A stretch of DNA of 64,000 bases from Phaeoceros laevis (GCA_049999765.1 JBNGIQ010009145.1:1-64000); one strand, 5' to 3'. Numbered from the stretch's first letter, positions 9,876-20,405 are shown. A program made the numbers and translations. The notes: a model not told the origin generated them from the letters alone.

Positions 9876-11196
9876 GTGGTGAGTTCACCTCCAGTGGGGG
9901 ACGTCAATGAGGATGAAGAGCTGTTGGGTGATGATGAGCAAGACACACCAGCCCTTGCATCCTTGTTAGCTACGGTGCAGACATGCCATTTAGATAATAT
10001 GCTATCTCCAGCACAAGTGCGTGTTGTAGCAGCAACCAATGCAAATCCAACAGATCCTGCAACCATGCGTGAAGCTTATAGTGGACCTGACAGAAATTCT
10101 TGGAAAAAGGCAATAGAGGATGAGTACGGGTTGCTTATTAAAAACGGCACATGGTCTCTGCAGGAACTGCCAAAGGGAAGACAGGCGATTAGCAACAAGT
10201 GGGTCTTTAATCATAGCTGCCACCCGTAGACATGCTAGCCTGCTAGCCCCAGTGAAGAACTTATTAAAATTAGAGTTCAAGATGTCGGATCTCGGACCCT
10301 TGAAGTGGTGTTTAGGTGTAGAGATTTTTCGCAACAGGAAGAAGCGAAAGCTCAAGCTTTCACAGAAAAAATACATCAACGATATGCTAAGTAAGTTCAA
10401 TTTGGTGGAAGCACATGGGTCAAACACACCCCTAGCTACAGGCATCAAGCTCACCAAGGAGCAGGCAGCTAGTAGCGCAGTAGAGAAGAAGGAAATGAGC
10501 AGTATACCATACAAAGCGGCAGTTGGAACACTTATCTATCTGACGTGTCTAACAAGGGTCAATATTGCATTTCTTGTCCACTTGGTGTCCCAGAACCTGG
10601 CTGCATACGGCAGAGATCATTGGACACAAGTGAAACGTATGATGCGTTACCTCAAGCTTACATCCAGCTTCTGCATCACATATAGGATGAGTGATAATAA
10701 AATTCTATCGTTAGAAGGCTTCTGTGACAGTGATTGGGCAGCAGACCCTGATAGCAGGAAATTAGTGGCTGCTTTATGTCTTCATGATTGCTGGAGGACC
10801 CATTTCGTGGTCATGTAAGAAGAATGCAAACATATGTTTGTCAAGCACTGAAGCTGAATATAAAACCCTTATAGTTGTTGCCAAGGAGGCAGTGTGGGAT
10901 CGCAGATGCCTGGATGATGTAGGGCAGACACAGCAGAGGCAACAAAATTTTTTTGTGACAACCAGGGAGCAATTGCGTTAGCAAACAATCCGGTTTTCCA
11001 CTCTAGGACAAAGCATATAGTAGTCCACCTCCATTTTATCCGTGATGTGGTGGCAAGGGGCGAGATCCAACTGCATTACATCAACACATCCGAGAATCCT
11101 GCTGACATCCTGACAAAAGCACTGCCGACAGATCAGCATATGAAGCATTGCACTCTGCTTGGCCTTGTGCTTGAAGATGACAGCATAGAAACATAG
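9876..11196 (+). pseudogene. Copia-1 reverse transcriptase/RNase H with deleted RT palm
   Basis: RT starts normally (MREAYSGPDRNSWKKAIEDE ... ISNKWVF), then breaks off at 10210 and resumes in the connection region (KMSDLGPLKWCLGVEIF). The whole palm, including the YVDD box, is missing. RNase H residues follow (FCDSDWAADPDSRK; SSTEAEYKTL in another frame), and the end is DILTKALPTDQHMKH with TAG at 11194-11196. The loss makes the element non-autonomous. Confidence 0.8.
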
Positions 11197-11471
11197 ATTA
11201 GTTTGCAATCCCAGCTTGCATGTATAGATTTCCAATTGCTACTGAGTCCAGAACATACCTGGTCAATCCCTTGAGTCTATATGCATGTTAGGAACTGCAA
11301 AGCATCACGAACACAAACAGTAGGCTAGTGACATTGCTGCACGGCACACAAGGAGGTGACGAGGCACACATGCATACCGTAGTGGCTGCTGAAGGAGGAC
11401 GGTGCGTTGCAGGAGACTGAAGCGTGCAGGAATCTCAAGACAGAGCGGCGACGGAACAAGGATGCAGGTGC

Positions 11472-11789
11472 TCAGTTTACTCCCTTGCAGGTGAGCGTGT
11501 AGCCATGGTGACGGTGTCTGACAAGAAGCTGTCTTCTCTGCTCCAGCGATAGGAATTGTTCATTGGAGGAGGAGAGATGGTTATCGATCCACGCTGCAGC
11601 TGCGGCTTCTTCAATCACGGCCTCAGGTGAGAAGTCACGCGCGACTTCAATCCTTGCAATCAAATGTTCGGCATGGCGAAACAACGCGCCACTCAAGACA
11701 TGGACAGATCTAATGAGGTCGGTGAGGAAGGCTAGCAATGGTAGGAGCCTGGCAGACATCATCGCGGCAAGCAGAGCGCAGCGGAGCAT
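11472..11789 (-). CDS. Antisense ORF in Copia-1 3' region (105 aa)
   Basis: It runs opposite to the element, from ATG at 11789, 60 bp inside the 3' LTR, to TGA at 11472. Residues 8-30 are hydrophobic (MMSARLLPLLAFLTDLI). A helical middle and a LysArg-poor, Ala-rich block follow, then FLSLEQRRQLL, where a GTCAGA splice donor could lie. ORFs at the same antisense position, with an N-terminal hydrophobic segment and a similar terminal motif, occur in Copia-2 (33082) and Copia-3 (44915). The function is unknown and the homology is by eye only. Confidence 0.45.
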   Translation of the reverse strand: MLRCALLAAMMSARLLPLLAFLTDLIRSVHVLSGALFRHAEHLIARIEVARDFSPEAVIEEAAAAAWIDNHLSSSNEQFLSLEQRRQLLVRHRHHGYTLTCKGVN

Positions 11790-11835
11790 AAGCGGAAGAG
11801 ACGAAGGCAGAAAGGCCGGTGGCTAGGGCAGTTCT

Positions 11836-11848
11836 CATCGAGTGGGGG
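11836..11848 (+). other. Copia-1 polypurine tract
   Basis: GAGTGGGGG directly precedes the TGTTGG start of the 3' LTR, where plus-strand synthesis would be primed. Confidence 0.65.
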
Positions 11849-12084
11849 TGTTGGAGAAACCCTAATCCATCGAATAGGGTTAAATGCATTAAATATGTTT
11901 ATTCGACTTTGACCTCTAATTACACATAGGTTAGATAGGTAACCACAGTTGACGTTTATAACGCTTACTTGTCACGAGACAAAGGCAGCTGGGACATGCA
12001 CATTCTTGCCACTATTGTTTCCCTCTTCTTGCAATACAATGCTTGCATGCTATAAATCTAATGTCTACCTAGCATTTTACAATA
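11849..12084 (+). repeat. Copia-1 3' LTR
   Basis: Full-length counterpart of 3233-3468, ending TACAATA where the 5' copy ends TACAACA. GTGGA follows directly. Confidence 0.9.
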
Positions 12085-12954
12085 GTGGATGCCTTTGTTG
12101 TACACCTTACTGTTGCCCAACTCTTGCTCTTCGTCAGCAAAACTGTCAAGGCTAACTATCTTAGCCTTCACAAACTCCACGCACCTAGGGTTAGAGTTAA
12201 GTGCCACACAATTCCTCTTCTCCTTTAGCGTCGCAACTATTGTAGACCCGCTTCCACAACACGCATCCAGAACCCATTCTCCTTCCTCCGTGAATAGCCT
12301 TACCAACTTTCGTATGAGCTTCAGGGGTTTTTGGTAAAGGCTTACCACTTTACCATCAAATGACTGGTACACAGCCTTTCAGTACACCGCATACTCGTTG
12401 AAGACATTCGTCACGCCATTTTGAAGCTCAGGGTTCCCAAAGGTGTTCGCAAAATTTTTGACCTCATCCTCCTGGTGGGTGCGCTTTGCTCCATGTCCTA
12501 TAGTGATGTAGTCCACCACATCATAAAACCTGGTCTTCGACTGCGGCACCACATTCATCTTATTCCAGATGCAGCTGTCTACACCTCCTGAGCAGCGAGC
12601 TATAAGCACTTCCCTTATCACTGCAATGTCGTTGACACCATGGAAAAATATTATTCTCCATGTCTTTGAAGCGGTCAAGTCTTCAAAACCTGTCACCATT
12701 TCTTCCACGTTCTTTTTTTTGAACCTGATGTCATATGGACTGTCTCTGTCAATCCCTTGCGGAAGGTCAGCAGTCAGGAGTGTAAACTCACGCTTCCTCA
12801 AAAACTTCCCCATGTCGAGAACGTCTCCTTCTACAACCTGGTATTTAACGGATTCTCTGCGTCTCCAGTGTTTTACGGCCAACTCCCCTATTCCTTTATC
12901 TCCTAGCACCCTTTGGTCATCCACGGACCTTAACCACTTCTGCGCTCTAGTCAT
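12085..12954 (-). pseudogene. N4/N6-type DNA methyltransferase domain (interrupted gene)
   Basis: The best start is ATG 12954, although upstream exons suggest it is internal. The second half carries the SAM-binding motif (VLDACCGSGSTIVA) followed by RNCVALNSNPRCVEFVKAKI, the order seen in N4/N6 DNA methylases (PF01555-like). A candidate catalytic motif lies earlier (LLTADLPQGIDRDSPYD), which would be the permuted beta arrangement. The DLPQ is not a textbook (D/S)PP(Y/W), so activity is doubtful. One in-frame TGA (12379-12381) breaks it. Copia-1 cuts it at 12085, and its frame continues at 2614. Such enzymes methylate cytosine or adenine in DNA. Whether this was a host or a transposon gene is unknown. 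Confidence 0.65.
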
Positions 12955-12985
12955 GTGCGCTCTGAAAGATGCTGGGAGGCTCTAA

Positions 12986-13011
12986 GGGCGTTTGCACGCT
13001 ACACTCGGTCG
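12986..13011 (+). repeat. Left terminal inverted repeat
   Basis: GGGCGTTTGCACGCTACA followed by CTCGGTCG. It pairs with 27493-27518 with one mismatch. Confidence 0.85.
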
Positions 13012-15330
13012 GTTCCCGGTGTCCACCCCCTCCACATTGAAAATTTTCGAACTTTAACCGCTTGTTATGACCACGTGCCATATCCAAATTCTTAAAAAAA
13101 TGGTACAGGCATATTCCTCGAATCGAGAGCTTTCCGAACATGTAAGAATCTACCTATATGGACACGTGTCCAAGGAGTTAGAGCAAAAAACAGGCAAGGA
13201 AGTACTAGTGTCCAGGGGTACTTTATTTCTGATACAAGTACTTGTATCCGGTATTTGGGGATGCCCATTTTTTGTGCGAACACATAAGAGGGTGCTCTCT
13301 TTAAAAAGTACCTTTGTTGGTACCATTGATGTCGGGAGCAATATCGGATAATTCAGCACTCAAGAGTACTTCTTGGGTCTCAAGAACAACAACGGTGGCC
13401 ATAACGGGCCTGTTGAAGCTGCTTATCCCGTTAGCAGGCGGGGTTCCCAAAAAAGTCATGTGACTTTTTTTCACTTTATCTGTTTTTGAATTATCTGACG
13501 CATGTCAGATAATTCAAAAATCCTAGGATTTTGCCGCCGTCACTCTCTCTCCTTCCGCGCCGCTGCTACGGCTTCGCGGCTCTCGACCTCTCATTCCGCC
13601 ATCACTCACCTGTTGCAAGCTCCGCCGCGACAATGTCCTCGAGGACCAAACATTCAGTCCTAGGGATGAAGGTGGCTTAGCATGGAGTGACAGTCTGCAC
13701 GATGCTCCTGCACCCTCGTGCCTAGGCTGCTGAAATACAAGTGCCCTGATACACCCGTTTTTTGGTTTGCAAGAGCAATCAAACTATGAGCCCCTGCAGC
13801 ATTGTGTTCCTTCATGCGCTCAAGTCTCGAGGCCTGGTAATCAGGCGGTTGTATGCTATCATTGCAGTGGGCGCACTCGTTTTCAAGTGCGGAAGCTTTG
13901 AACTTTGAGACCCTGCATCACCTGGTGGTGGCGCTCAAGCCTGGAGGCCTGGTACTCACGCAGCAGACTGCTGGCATTACAGGGGCCGTGGACTGCTGGC
14001 ATTGCAGGGGTCGTTTTCAGGTTTGCAATTCAAACTATGAGACCCAAGGTTGCAGCATTGTGATCTCTCATGCGCTCAAGCCTTAGCAGGCATTGCAGCG
14101 CTCAAGCCTTAGCAGGTATAGCAGGCATTGTTGGCCTTGGAGTGACCACTAAACTTCACAAATGTGAGCTACTTTGAATGACCTTTGGCGCTTCGTGTTT
14201 GCAAGGGTTAGCGTAGGAGCTGGGGTGGACCTCTAGCAACAGTGAATACCCAGAGCTCATTGAAGAATTCATCCAGGAGAATGCTGCGGAAGCATCGTAC
14301 CAAGACTGAGGTTGAAGAAGCAACGGTACAGCCCCTCCTGCTCAGTATTGGCTGGTTGTTTTGCCATTTTACGCCACAGCTGCTGTTTTTTTGAGCTAGC
14401 CTGAGCAGCATTCCCGGTGCAATGGCAGGTCGGAATTCTTGCTGCTGCCGTTGTTCAAGCGCTGCGGTCCAAGTGCAAGGACATCCTACCAGACCGTGCC
14501 TCCAGGTGGTGAAGTACTATCCAATGCTCGGTGCGTGCATTGCGAGCACGCTCCAGTTTTAATGCGCGACACATGGCGGTCCAGGAATTGTTCCTGCAAG
14601 AGTTAGAGCTGCTGTCTGACCTCAGCTCCTCTCGGTGGAGGCAAGCCTGTGTATGCGGCTGTTCTGTTAGGTGACCACCTACTCGTCATTCAGTCTCTTT
14701 TCCAGCATGCCCTAGCTCCTACCCTCTAGCTCCTTGGCCCTCGTCACGTTTTTACCTACCTGCTCCCTGGCCCTGGGCTGCAGACATTGTCTACGTTCAT
14801 GCTTACCTGCTCCTTGACACTCGGCAGTTTCAGCTTTTGAGCTCTTTACCTTTACCTCTCCTTAGCCCTCGGCACACACATTTCTTATTCCAGACATTTG
14901 TTCTACTTCCCTGCTCCTTGAGGCTTGGTAGTGTCTACCTCCCTCCTCCTTGAAGCTCGGCTTTGTCTGCCTTTATAAGCTGCAGCACTACGAAGTTTTT
15001 TCTTTTGCATGGGCCCTTGCTCCAAACTGCCAGAACTGCCTTGCTCTGCGGCACCTCAATTTCCGGCCCCTACCCGGGCATTCAACCTGGTGACGGGCGA
15101 AAGGATTCCTTTATCACGCGTTTTTTTTTTGCACCTGTTGATGTTTGATACTGCTGTTGTTTAACTCATTGAGGATGCATTGTGATGCTAACGTTCGTAT
15201 TGCTCTGTAAGGTAAACTTGTTCTCTGGAGTTGAGCTAGCCAGCCAGCTAACATTTGCACTGGGAGATTGAGGCTTGCAAGCAGAGTGTTGGAGACGCAC
15301 ATATCTGCTGGCCTGCCTTGCAGGGTCGCC
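13012..15330. other. Left subterminal and promoter region of the DNA transposon
   Basis: There is no convincing gene here. The first 400 bp are shared with the MITE at 3564-4058 and include repeated GTACTT-type motifs. Two adjacent hairpins lie at 13449-13520. At 13790-14110 a diverged repeat of GCATTG, GCGCTCAAGCCT and GAGACCC blocks occurs. At 14700-14960 there are about five diverged copies of a unit around CTGCTCCTTGGCCCTCGG. TGCCTTGCAG just before the transposase ATG could be a 5'-UTR splice acceptor. Confidence 0.6.
13449..13520. other. Tandem pair of perfect hairpins
   Basis: First stem: AAAAAAGTCA, two-base loop, TGACTTTTTT (13449-13470). Second stem: 17 bp, TTTTTGAATTATCTGAC, four-base loop GCAT, perfect inverse (13483-13520). 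Both lie about 470 bp from the transposon's left end. Confidence 0.8.
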
Positions 15331-16080
15331 ATGGTGAAGGCGAAGAAGAAAACTCCGGCCTCACCCAGTACATTGGCACAGCGCCGTGCCAAACAGGCTG
15401 CCAAAAAAAGGGAACAGCGCGGGTGTCGTCGCCAAGCAATGGAAGCCAAGAGGGCGTTGGCTGCTGATGAGGAGGTTGCTGCTCAACTGGCCCTGAGCAA
15501 ATGCCGTAAAAGGGAGAAGGTGCTGGAGTGCGTGAGGTTTCTGGAAAACGCACTAGATGGATATGATGACGACACCAGGCTGGAAGTGATGACCAGGATT
15601 TCCGGCCACAAACGCCTGAAACGCATTCATGCAGTACCAGAAGAAGCCCCGTCATGGAGGACTGTGCAGGCGAAGGAAATGCTTCTTACGAATGTGAAGA
15701 AGAGCATGGAGTTGGTCGGTGGAAGAGGTCATTCGTCCGACAAGATTGCTGCAAAGCATTGTATCCTGAATGCTTGCGTGTCCCCAACTCTGAGTCAACG
15801 GCGGATGGGCACCCAAACAGCCAGTTTGGTCGGTGTGCATCGCGACAATATCTGGCAGGCAATCTCTCGCAGGAAACTCATTCATGACAATGGGATGGGG
15901 GTGTGGGCAAGTAGAAGGGCGGCCAGATGTGATGTGATCCCCCATGCCACGAAGGTCCTTGCTGCAAATTGGTGGAAGGCTATTTCATCACCATCCCCGA
16001 ATGAGAAAGATGTCAAAAAGTATGTGAAAGCAGACGGCTCTGTAGGGACTCACCCCACGCACTACCTACAGTGCTCTGAG
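15331..16080 (+). CDS. Transposase exon 1
   Basis: ATG 15331 lies in a strong context (GTCGCCATGG) and is preferred over the upstream in-frame non-ATG start. It encodes 250 residues. The first 60 are very basic and helical (MVKAKKKTP ... AKKREQRG), probably nuclear localisation and DNA binding. A region with RMGTQTASLVGVHRDNIW then resembles a helix-turn-helix-containing N-terminal domain. It ends GAG at 16080, followed directly by GTAGTT. Splicing to 16875 keeps phase 0, giving a protein of about 927 residues. No stops or frameshifts, so it is potentially functional. Confidence 0.75.
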
Positions 16081-16874
16081 GTAGTTACTTGTAATCATTC
16101 TTTACATGCTTTGATTTCAGTAGGAGTCTGCCTGCTATTTTTTTTGTTGCCTGAATGCTGTTGATTGCCTGAATGGTCTACAAGTCCTAGACTAAATGTC
16201 CTTGTCATAGCTGTAGGTGTTCAGTACTAGGAACATGTATGCCACTCTTGTTTGGTGCACTTCAAGTGTTTGGTGCACTTCAAGTGGTGCTTGTGGTGCT
16301 TTATTGTAGTACTTGTTGGACCTGACTCTTCCTTTCCTAATACCCTGGCTTTTTTTTTATTGTACTTGGTGCAGGATGTTCAAAGTACTGCACCTTTAGC
16401 TCAGCCCTGCAGTACTTGCAGTCACTGAACTAATGTAGCATGCATACTGCCTTGTACTACTTCTAGGTCTTTTTATTGTACTTGTTGTAGGATGTTGAAT
16501 GTACTGCACCTTTAGCTCAGCCCTGATGTACTTTCAGTCACTGCAGCCTAGTACTTAAAGGTGTTCATCCTAACTGCAGCCTAGTACTTCAAGATGTTCA
16601 TCCTATTTAAGGTGCTCTTTAGTACTGCAGTCAGTGATGTATAGTCCCATTTGCAACTTGTTCTAGTCCCAATACTAGCCAGGTATGCTATAGCCAGGTA
16701 GTACTCAGGTGAATGAATGAGTTTATTTAGACTAAGTACTCAGGTAGCCAGGTAGTACTCAGCAGGGTGGATGTGATCAAAAGCTTCTAAGTACTCAGCA
16801 GGCCTCTAGAGGCATTTCATCAGTACTAATGACCAAGTGGCTGCAATACATATGCTCTGATCTGGTACTTGTAG
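16081..16874 (+). other. Transposase intron 1, rich in AGTACT motifs
   Basis: This 794 bp interval runs from GTAGTT to TTGTAG with phase 0 on both sides. It is packed with AGTACT/GTACTT motifs, two semi-repeats around 16355-16500 (TTGTACTTGGTGCAGGATGTT and a variant) and several around 16600-16800. The same motif recurs in the transposon's ends and in the accessory gene. Confidence 0.7.
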
Positions 16875-18908
16875 GTGGAGGTCTATCTCCAATTCAAGCA
16901 GAAGTATCCCAATGTCAAAATAGGGAAGCAAATATTTGACAAGCAAAGACCCTTTTTCGTGAAGCATCAAGACCATCGCAACGTCTGCCAGTGTGTGAAA
17001 CATGTTCAGATTCAACTACTTCGGGATGCCCTAGCTAGCATTCGCCTTGGTTCTATGGAGTACCCTACAGTCAGTGCATTGTGGAAGGCTACCTGCTGTC
17101 CAAAGGGAGAGCATGATGAGTTCCATGCTCTGAAATGCTTGGAAGGGTTGTGCAAAGATTGTGGTGTGAAGTTGCTGCCATTCTCTGAACAGGAACTTAG
17201 CGTTGGGCCAGAGGCACCTATGGTGAAGTGGTCAAAGTATGAGTATGAGCAATATTTTACAAAGAAGGGGAAGGAAGGGAAACATCTCAAGCTGGTGCCT
17301 AGGAGGACTCCATCTGCTGAACTGATTAAGTTCTTGCGTGCTGAACTTCCCAAGTACGTCAAGCACAATTTTAGGGCGAAGTGGCAGGATCGCCAATTTA
17401 GACAATGTAAGGAAAATTTTCCCAAGGGGGTGATTCTGACTTGCATTGATTTTGCTCAGAACAAGACATTCGCACCTCTCACTGAGGTCCAAAGCGAATA
17501 TTGGTATAGTGAGCAAATTACTCTTTTTATCCAGATCACATTCAGGCACGCCACAGATGCTGAGATTGCTGCAGGGATTGCCCGAGGGACTGGGTCTGGT
17601 TTGAAGCACCCCCAGGCTAAACATGTACATGTCCATGTTGCTGGAAAGGAGGCTGTTCAGCTGGACATTGATGACTTCGATGATGCTGCTCATCCAGATT
17701 CGGATGGAGAGTGGGAGGAAGTGATTGAGGGTGACACTAATTCTGATTATGATGAAGAGGAGTGGGAGGCAGAGCGTCACATTATTAGGGAGTACCATAT
17801 CTACCTAAGTGATGACAAGCTCCACGATACGCTGTTTGTGCAACATTGTATGAAGCTCCATGACGCCTGGTGTGCAGAGCATGGGATTGAGTTTACTGAG
17901 CACTGGGTTTGGTCAGATGGGGCTGCTTCCCAATTCAAAGCAGCCCGCCCATTTTATCATGTTGCACGCTATCTTGGAATTACAGGGAAGCCAATGATCT
18001 GGTCCTTCTTTGCTAGTGGACACGGGAAGGGGGAACACAACGGAGCTGGCGCGGTTGTGAAACGTCTTTTGTTGGATGAGGAAAAAAGGCAAAAAGCTGT
18101 TCAGTTGCAGAATGCTGCGCAGGCATGTGCGTTTCTTATGCTCAAGCACCAGGAGGCTGCACCTGCTGCGTCTCGAAGTGAAGAACGTATTGTACGGAGG
18201 CATTTTCACTATGTCACACACAATGAGGTCAATAGAGCTGCTAGGTGGGCTTGTGCAACTGTGGAAGGTACGCGGGAGTACCATTCGATCCGGGGTTCTA
18301 GCAAGACACATGATAACCATTTGTGGGTAAGAGAGCTGGCCTGCTTCTGCGTTTCTTGCTGCCAGCTGAACTGGAAGGATTGCGCAAACAAAGATTATGT
18401 GAAAGATTGGCGTTTTATAGAGCTGCAGCCTCAAAGTGCCACTAATGTTCCATACGATCGGCTGGCATACATAGATGAAGTGCAGACTTTGAATTCTTGT
18501 GAGGGTGACTTTGACAGGTTGGCAGATGCTTTAGAAGTAGGTGATACTTTTGCGGTTAACTGCGTCAGAGATGATGATTCCGAAGATTTCTGGCTAATGC
18601 TCTGTTCGGAAGCGAAGCACAGGTTGAGTGATGATGTTGAGGATTTTTACAAACAAAAGTACTATGCTGGGGAGCAAGTCGTGGTTGGCCGCTACTACAA
18701 CAAAGTTAAGAGGGGCCACAATTTGTATGAACTCACAGATAATCCTGCGTATGCTTACAGTCACTTGGTAAAATGCATTAAGCTTCCCATGCAGGTGGTG
18801 CCTCCAGCTGGGAAGAAAAAAGCTACTCGACGGATGAGGTACAGGTTGTCCGATGAAACTGTGGCCGAGATCCTGGGGAATCTGGATCCGCATGACACGG
18901 ATGAGTAG
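16875..18908 (+). CDS. Transposase exon 2 (DDE-like core)
   Basis: Exon 2 gives 677 residues, with TAG at 18906. Three acidic residues sit in motifs that look catalytic: LTCIDFAQN (Asp about 442 of the joined protein), VWSDGAASQFK (Asp about 598) and SGHGKGEHNGAGAVVKR (Glu about 637). An acidic insert (DIDDFDD ... DYDEEEWEAE) lies between the first two. The SDG-xxSQFK / HGKG-xxxGxGxxxKR pair recalls uncharacterised transposon-like proteins I have seen from several eukaryotes; I cannot name the family. The C-terminal 120 residues (VGDTFAVNCV ... YYAGEQVVVGRYY) look like a small beta-barrel, perhaps a chromatin-binding fold. The reading frame is intact. Confidence 0.75.
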   Translation: MEVYLQFKQKYPNVKIGKQIFDKQRPFFVKHQDHRNVCQCVKHVQIQLLRDALASIRLGSMEYPTVSALWKATCCPKGEHDEFHALKCLEGLCKDCGVKLLPFSEQELSVGPEAPMVKWSKYEYEQYFTKKGKEGKHLKLVPRRTPSAELIKFLRAELPKYVKHNFRAKWQDRQFRQCKENFPKGVILTCIDFAQNKTFAPLTEVQSEYWYSEQITLFIQITFRHATDAEIAAGIARGTGSGLKHPQAKHVHVHVAGKEAVQLDIDDFDDAAHPDSDGEWEEVIEGDTNSDYDEEEWEAERHIIREYHIYLSDDKLHDTLFVQHCMKLHDAWCAEHGIEFTEHWVWSDGAASQFKAARPFYHVARYLGITGKPMIWSFFASGHGKGEHNGAGAVVKRLLLDEEKRQKAVQLQNAAQACAFLMLKHQEAAPAASRSEERIVRRHFHYVTHNEVNRAARWACATVEGTREYHSIRGSSKTHDNHLWVRELACFCVSCCQLNWKDCANKDYVKDWRFIELQPQSATNVPYDRLAYIDEVQTLNSCEGDFDRLADALEVGDTFAVNCVRDDDSEDFWLMLCSEAKHRLSDDVEDFYKQKYYAGEQVVVGRYYNKVKRGHNLYELTDNPAYAYSHLVKCIKLPMQVVPPAGKKKATRRMRYRLSDETVAEILGNLDPHDTDE

Positions 18909-19189
18909 ACAATTTGATGAACTTAAGTAGCTGCCACATTTTGATGAGCTTAGCTGCCCTTGCAGTTTCTTTTGGACAGTCGTATCGGGTGTAGAGGTGT
19001 CTGCTCTCACTGGATATGAATCCGCTGGTCCTTGTGACTTGGTTAGAGGCTCGTGACTTGTTTTTTGCATGCTATTAGAACAGATCTGAGAACTGTTTTT
19101 GTACATGTATCAGGTTGTACATGTTATCATTCAGAACATCAGGCAGGAATCGGTCACATTTATTCGAGGTATGTAAAGCCATAGCTGCA

Positions 19190-20405
19190 ATGGGCAGCAA
19201 CAAATTTGTTGGGGTTCAAATCCCCATTGGCTTGAAATTGTTACAAGTTGCATTTTATCGTGTTGCTTTTGAATGGCAAGCGTTCCTACCTACGTGAAGC
19301 CAGGCTTGGTGTGCAGGGAGGGTGTTCTTGGGTTTTCAGTTTTGCTCCAGTCAGTAGTGCGTGCAGTTGTGAGATTTTGCTCCAGCTATGCATACTTCAA
19401 GCACATGGTCTTCACATCCTTGTTCGGCAAGCCGGATTCAATAGCTTGCTGTCAAAACAATGATGAACACTCAGTCAGGACTCTTTGACTTTACAATAAC
19501 TCGACCACACTTGCAGCCACACCCATGGAAAACACAAATTGGGACATGAGCAAACCTCGTAAATGTCTCGTGTCTTTGGAACACCCAAGAATTAGAACTG
19601 CAGCCCTTGAAATATATATTCCATAGATGCTCATACTCTCGGAGTTAAGAACAGCTTTTGTTGCACGATCATAGACAGATAGCATGCCTGGCCAGCCCAG
19701 GGTCCTCCTCCAGTTTTGCATACTGCAGATCCAAAGGCTTCGCATCTTCTGCTAGCACTATTTCAAGGGCCTGCTCAAACAGATCACGTGCCCTTTCCAG
19801 ATTTGCCACCATACAGGTTGACAAACTTGGACAGATACGTGACCCAAATCTCGCGTACATTGGGGTACTTGAACACTTGTACACTCTAAACGCATCTTCA
19901 AAGTATTTATGCTCCTGAAGGTAACAGCACTGTACTTGTCAGTGAAATTCACTTCTCCAACGAACAAAAATCAGCCTGACCACATAGAATGTCCACAGCT
20001 TCGGTGACCTGAATAATTTCATCTCCACAGGCTTGTCCCCATCTACAGCCACTGTACCATCCAAAGCAAACGGAGAAGATCACATTAGACCTGGCATTTG
20101 TCGAACCTGGAGAAATGATTACAGATAACTATGTTACAGACGTGCAATACAAACCAAGTGTTGACCTCTCCTTTTTACTGTCGCTAGAAGCCTCTGCTGT
20201 TGCACGCCAACATACTCTCCTCAAATTGTGTATACGCATCAAAGATTAGATTAAACTCCTGCACAGTGATCACCCTCCGGCCGGCCAGCGTCAACAGAAA
20301 GAAGTCATCATCCTAGCTGCCAGCATACTCTCCTCAAATTGTGTATACGCATCAAAGATTAGAGTAAAATCCCGCACAGTCATCACAGTCATCACCCTAA
20401 TATCA
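19190..20405 (-). pseudogene. SYF1/XAB2 gene fragment, copy 1
   Basis: SYF1/XAB2 is a TPR (HAT-repeat) protein of the spliceosomal Prp19 (NTC) complex. On the minus strand, pieces appear in the right order: IFDAYTQFEE (two copies near 20215-20390), PVEMKLFRSPKLWTFYV (about 20000-20060), EHKYFEDAFRVY (19885-19925), KYPNVREIWVTYLSKFVN (19810-19880), ERARDLFEQALEI then KPLDLQYAKLEEDPGLARHA (19669-19800), YDRATKAVLNSE (19600-19680) and QAIESGLPNKDVKT (19410-19455). Frames change between pieces and parts are missing, so it is non-functional. It is repeated at 25015-26400. Confidence 0.8.

Larger units (their letters stand above)
3233..12084 (+). mobile_element. Copia-1, LTR retrotransposon with GTGGA target duplication
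   Basis: The element has TGTTGG-starting LTRs at both ends, a tRNA-Met primer site, and Copia-order domains: gag, CCHC, protease, integrase, RT, RNase H. GTGGA occurs exactly at 3228-3232 and 12085-12089. A hand count gives about 21 differences in 236 LTR positions, so the insertion is not recent. The element was later hit by a MITE in its leader and a CACTA-like element in gag. Its RT core is deleted, so it is not autonomous. It lies within the antisense methyltransferase gene. Confidence 0.92.

Noticed and set aside
15268-15330. Longer transposase N-terminus from a non-ATG codon
   Set aside because: It starts at TTG and includes a likely splice acceptor; the ATG at 15331 has a strong context.
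19211-19225. A complete tRNA gene
   Set aside because: Only the T-arm is convincing. No matching D-arm, anticodon stem or acceptor pairing is visible.
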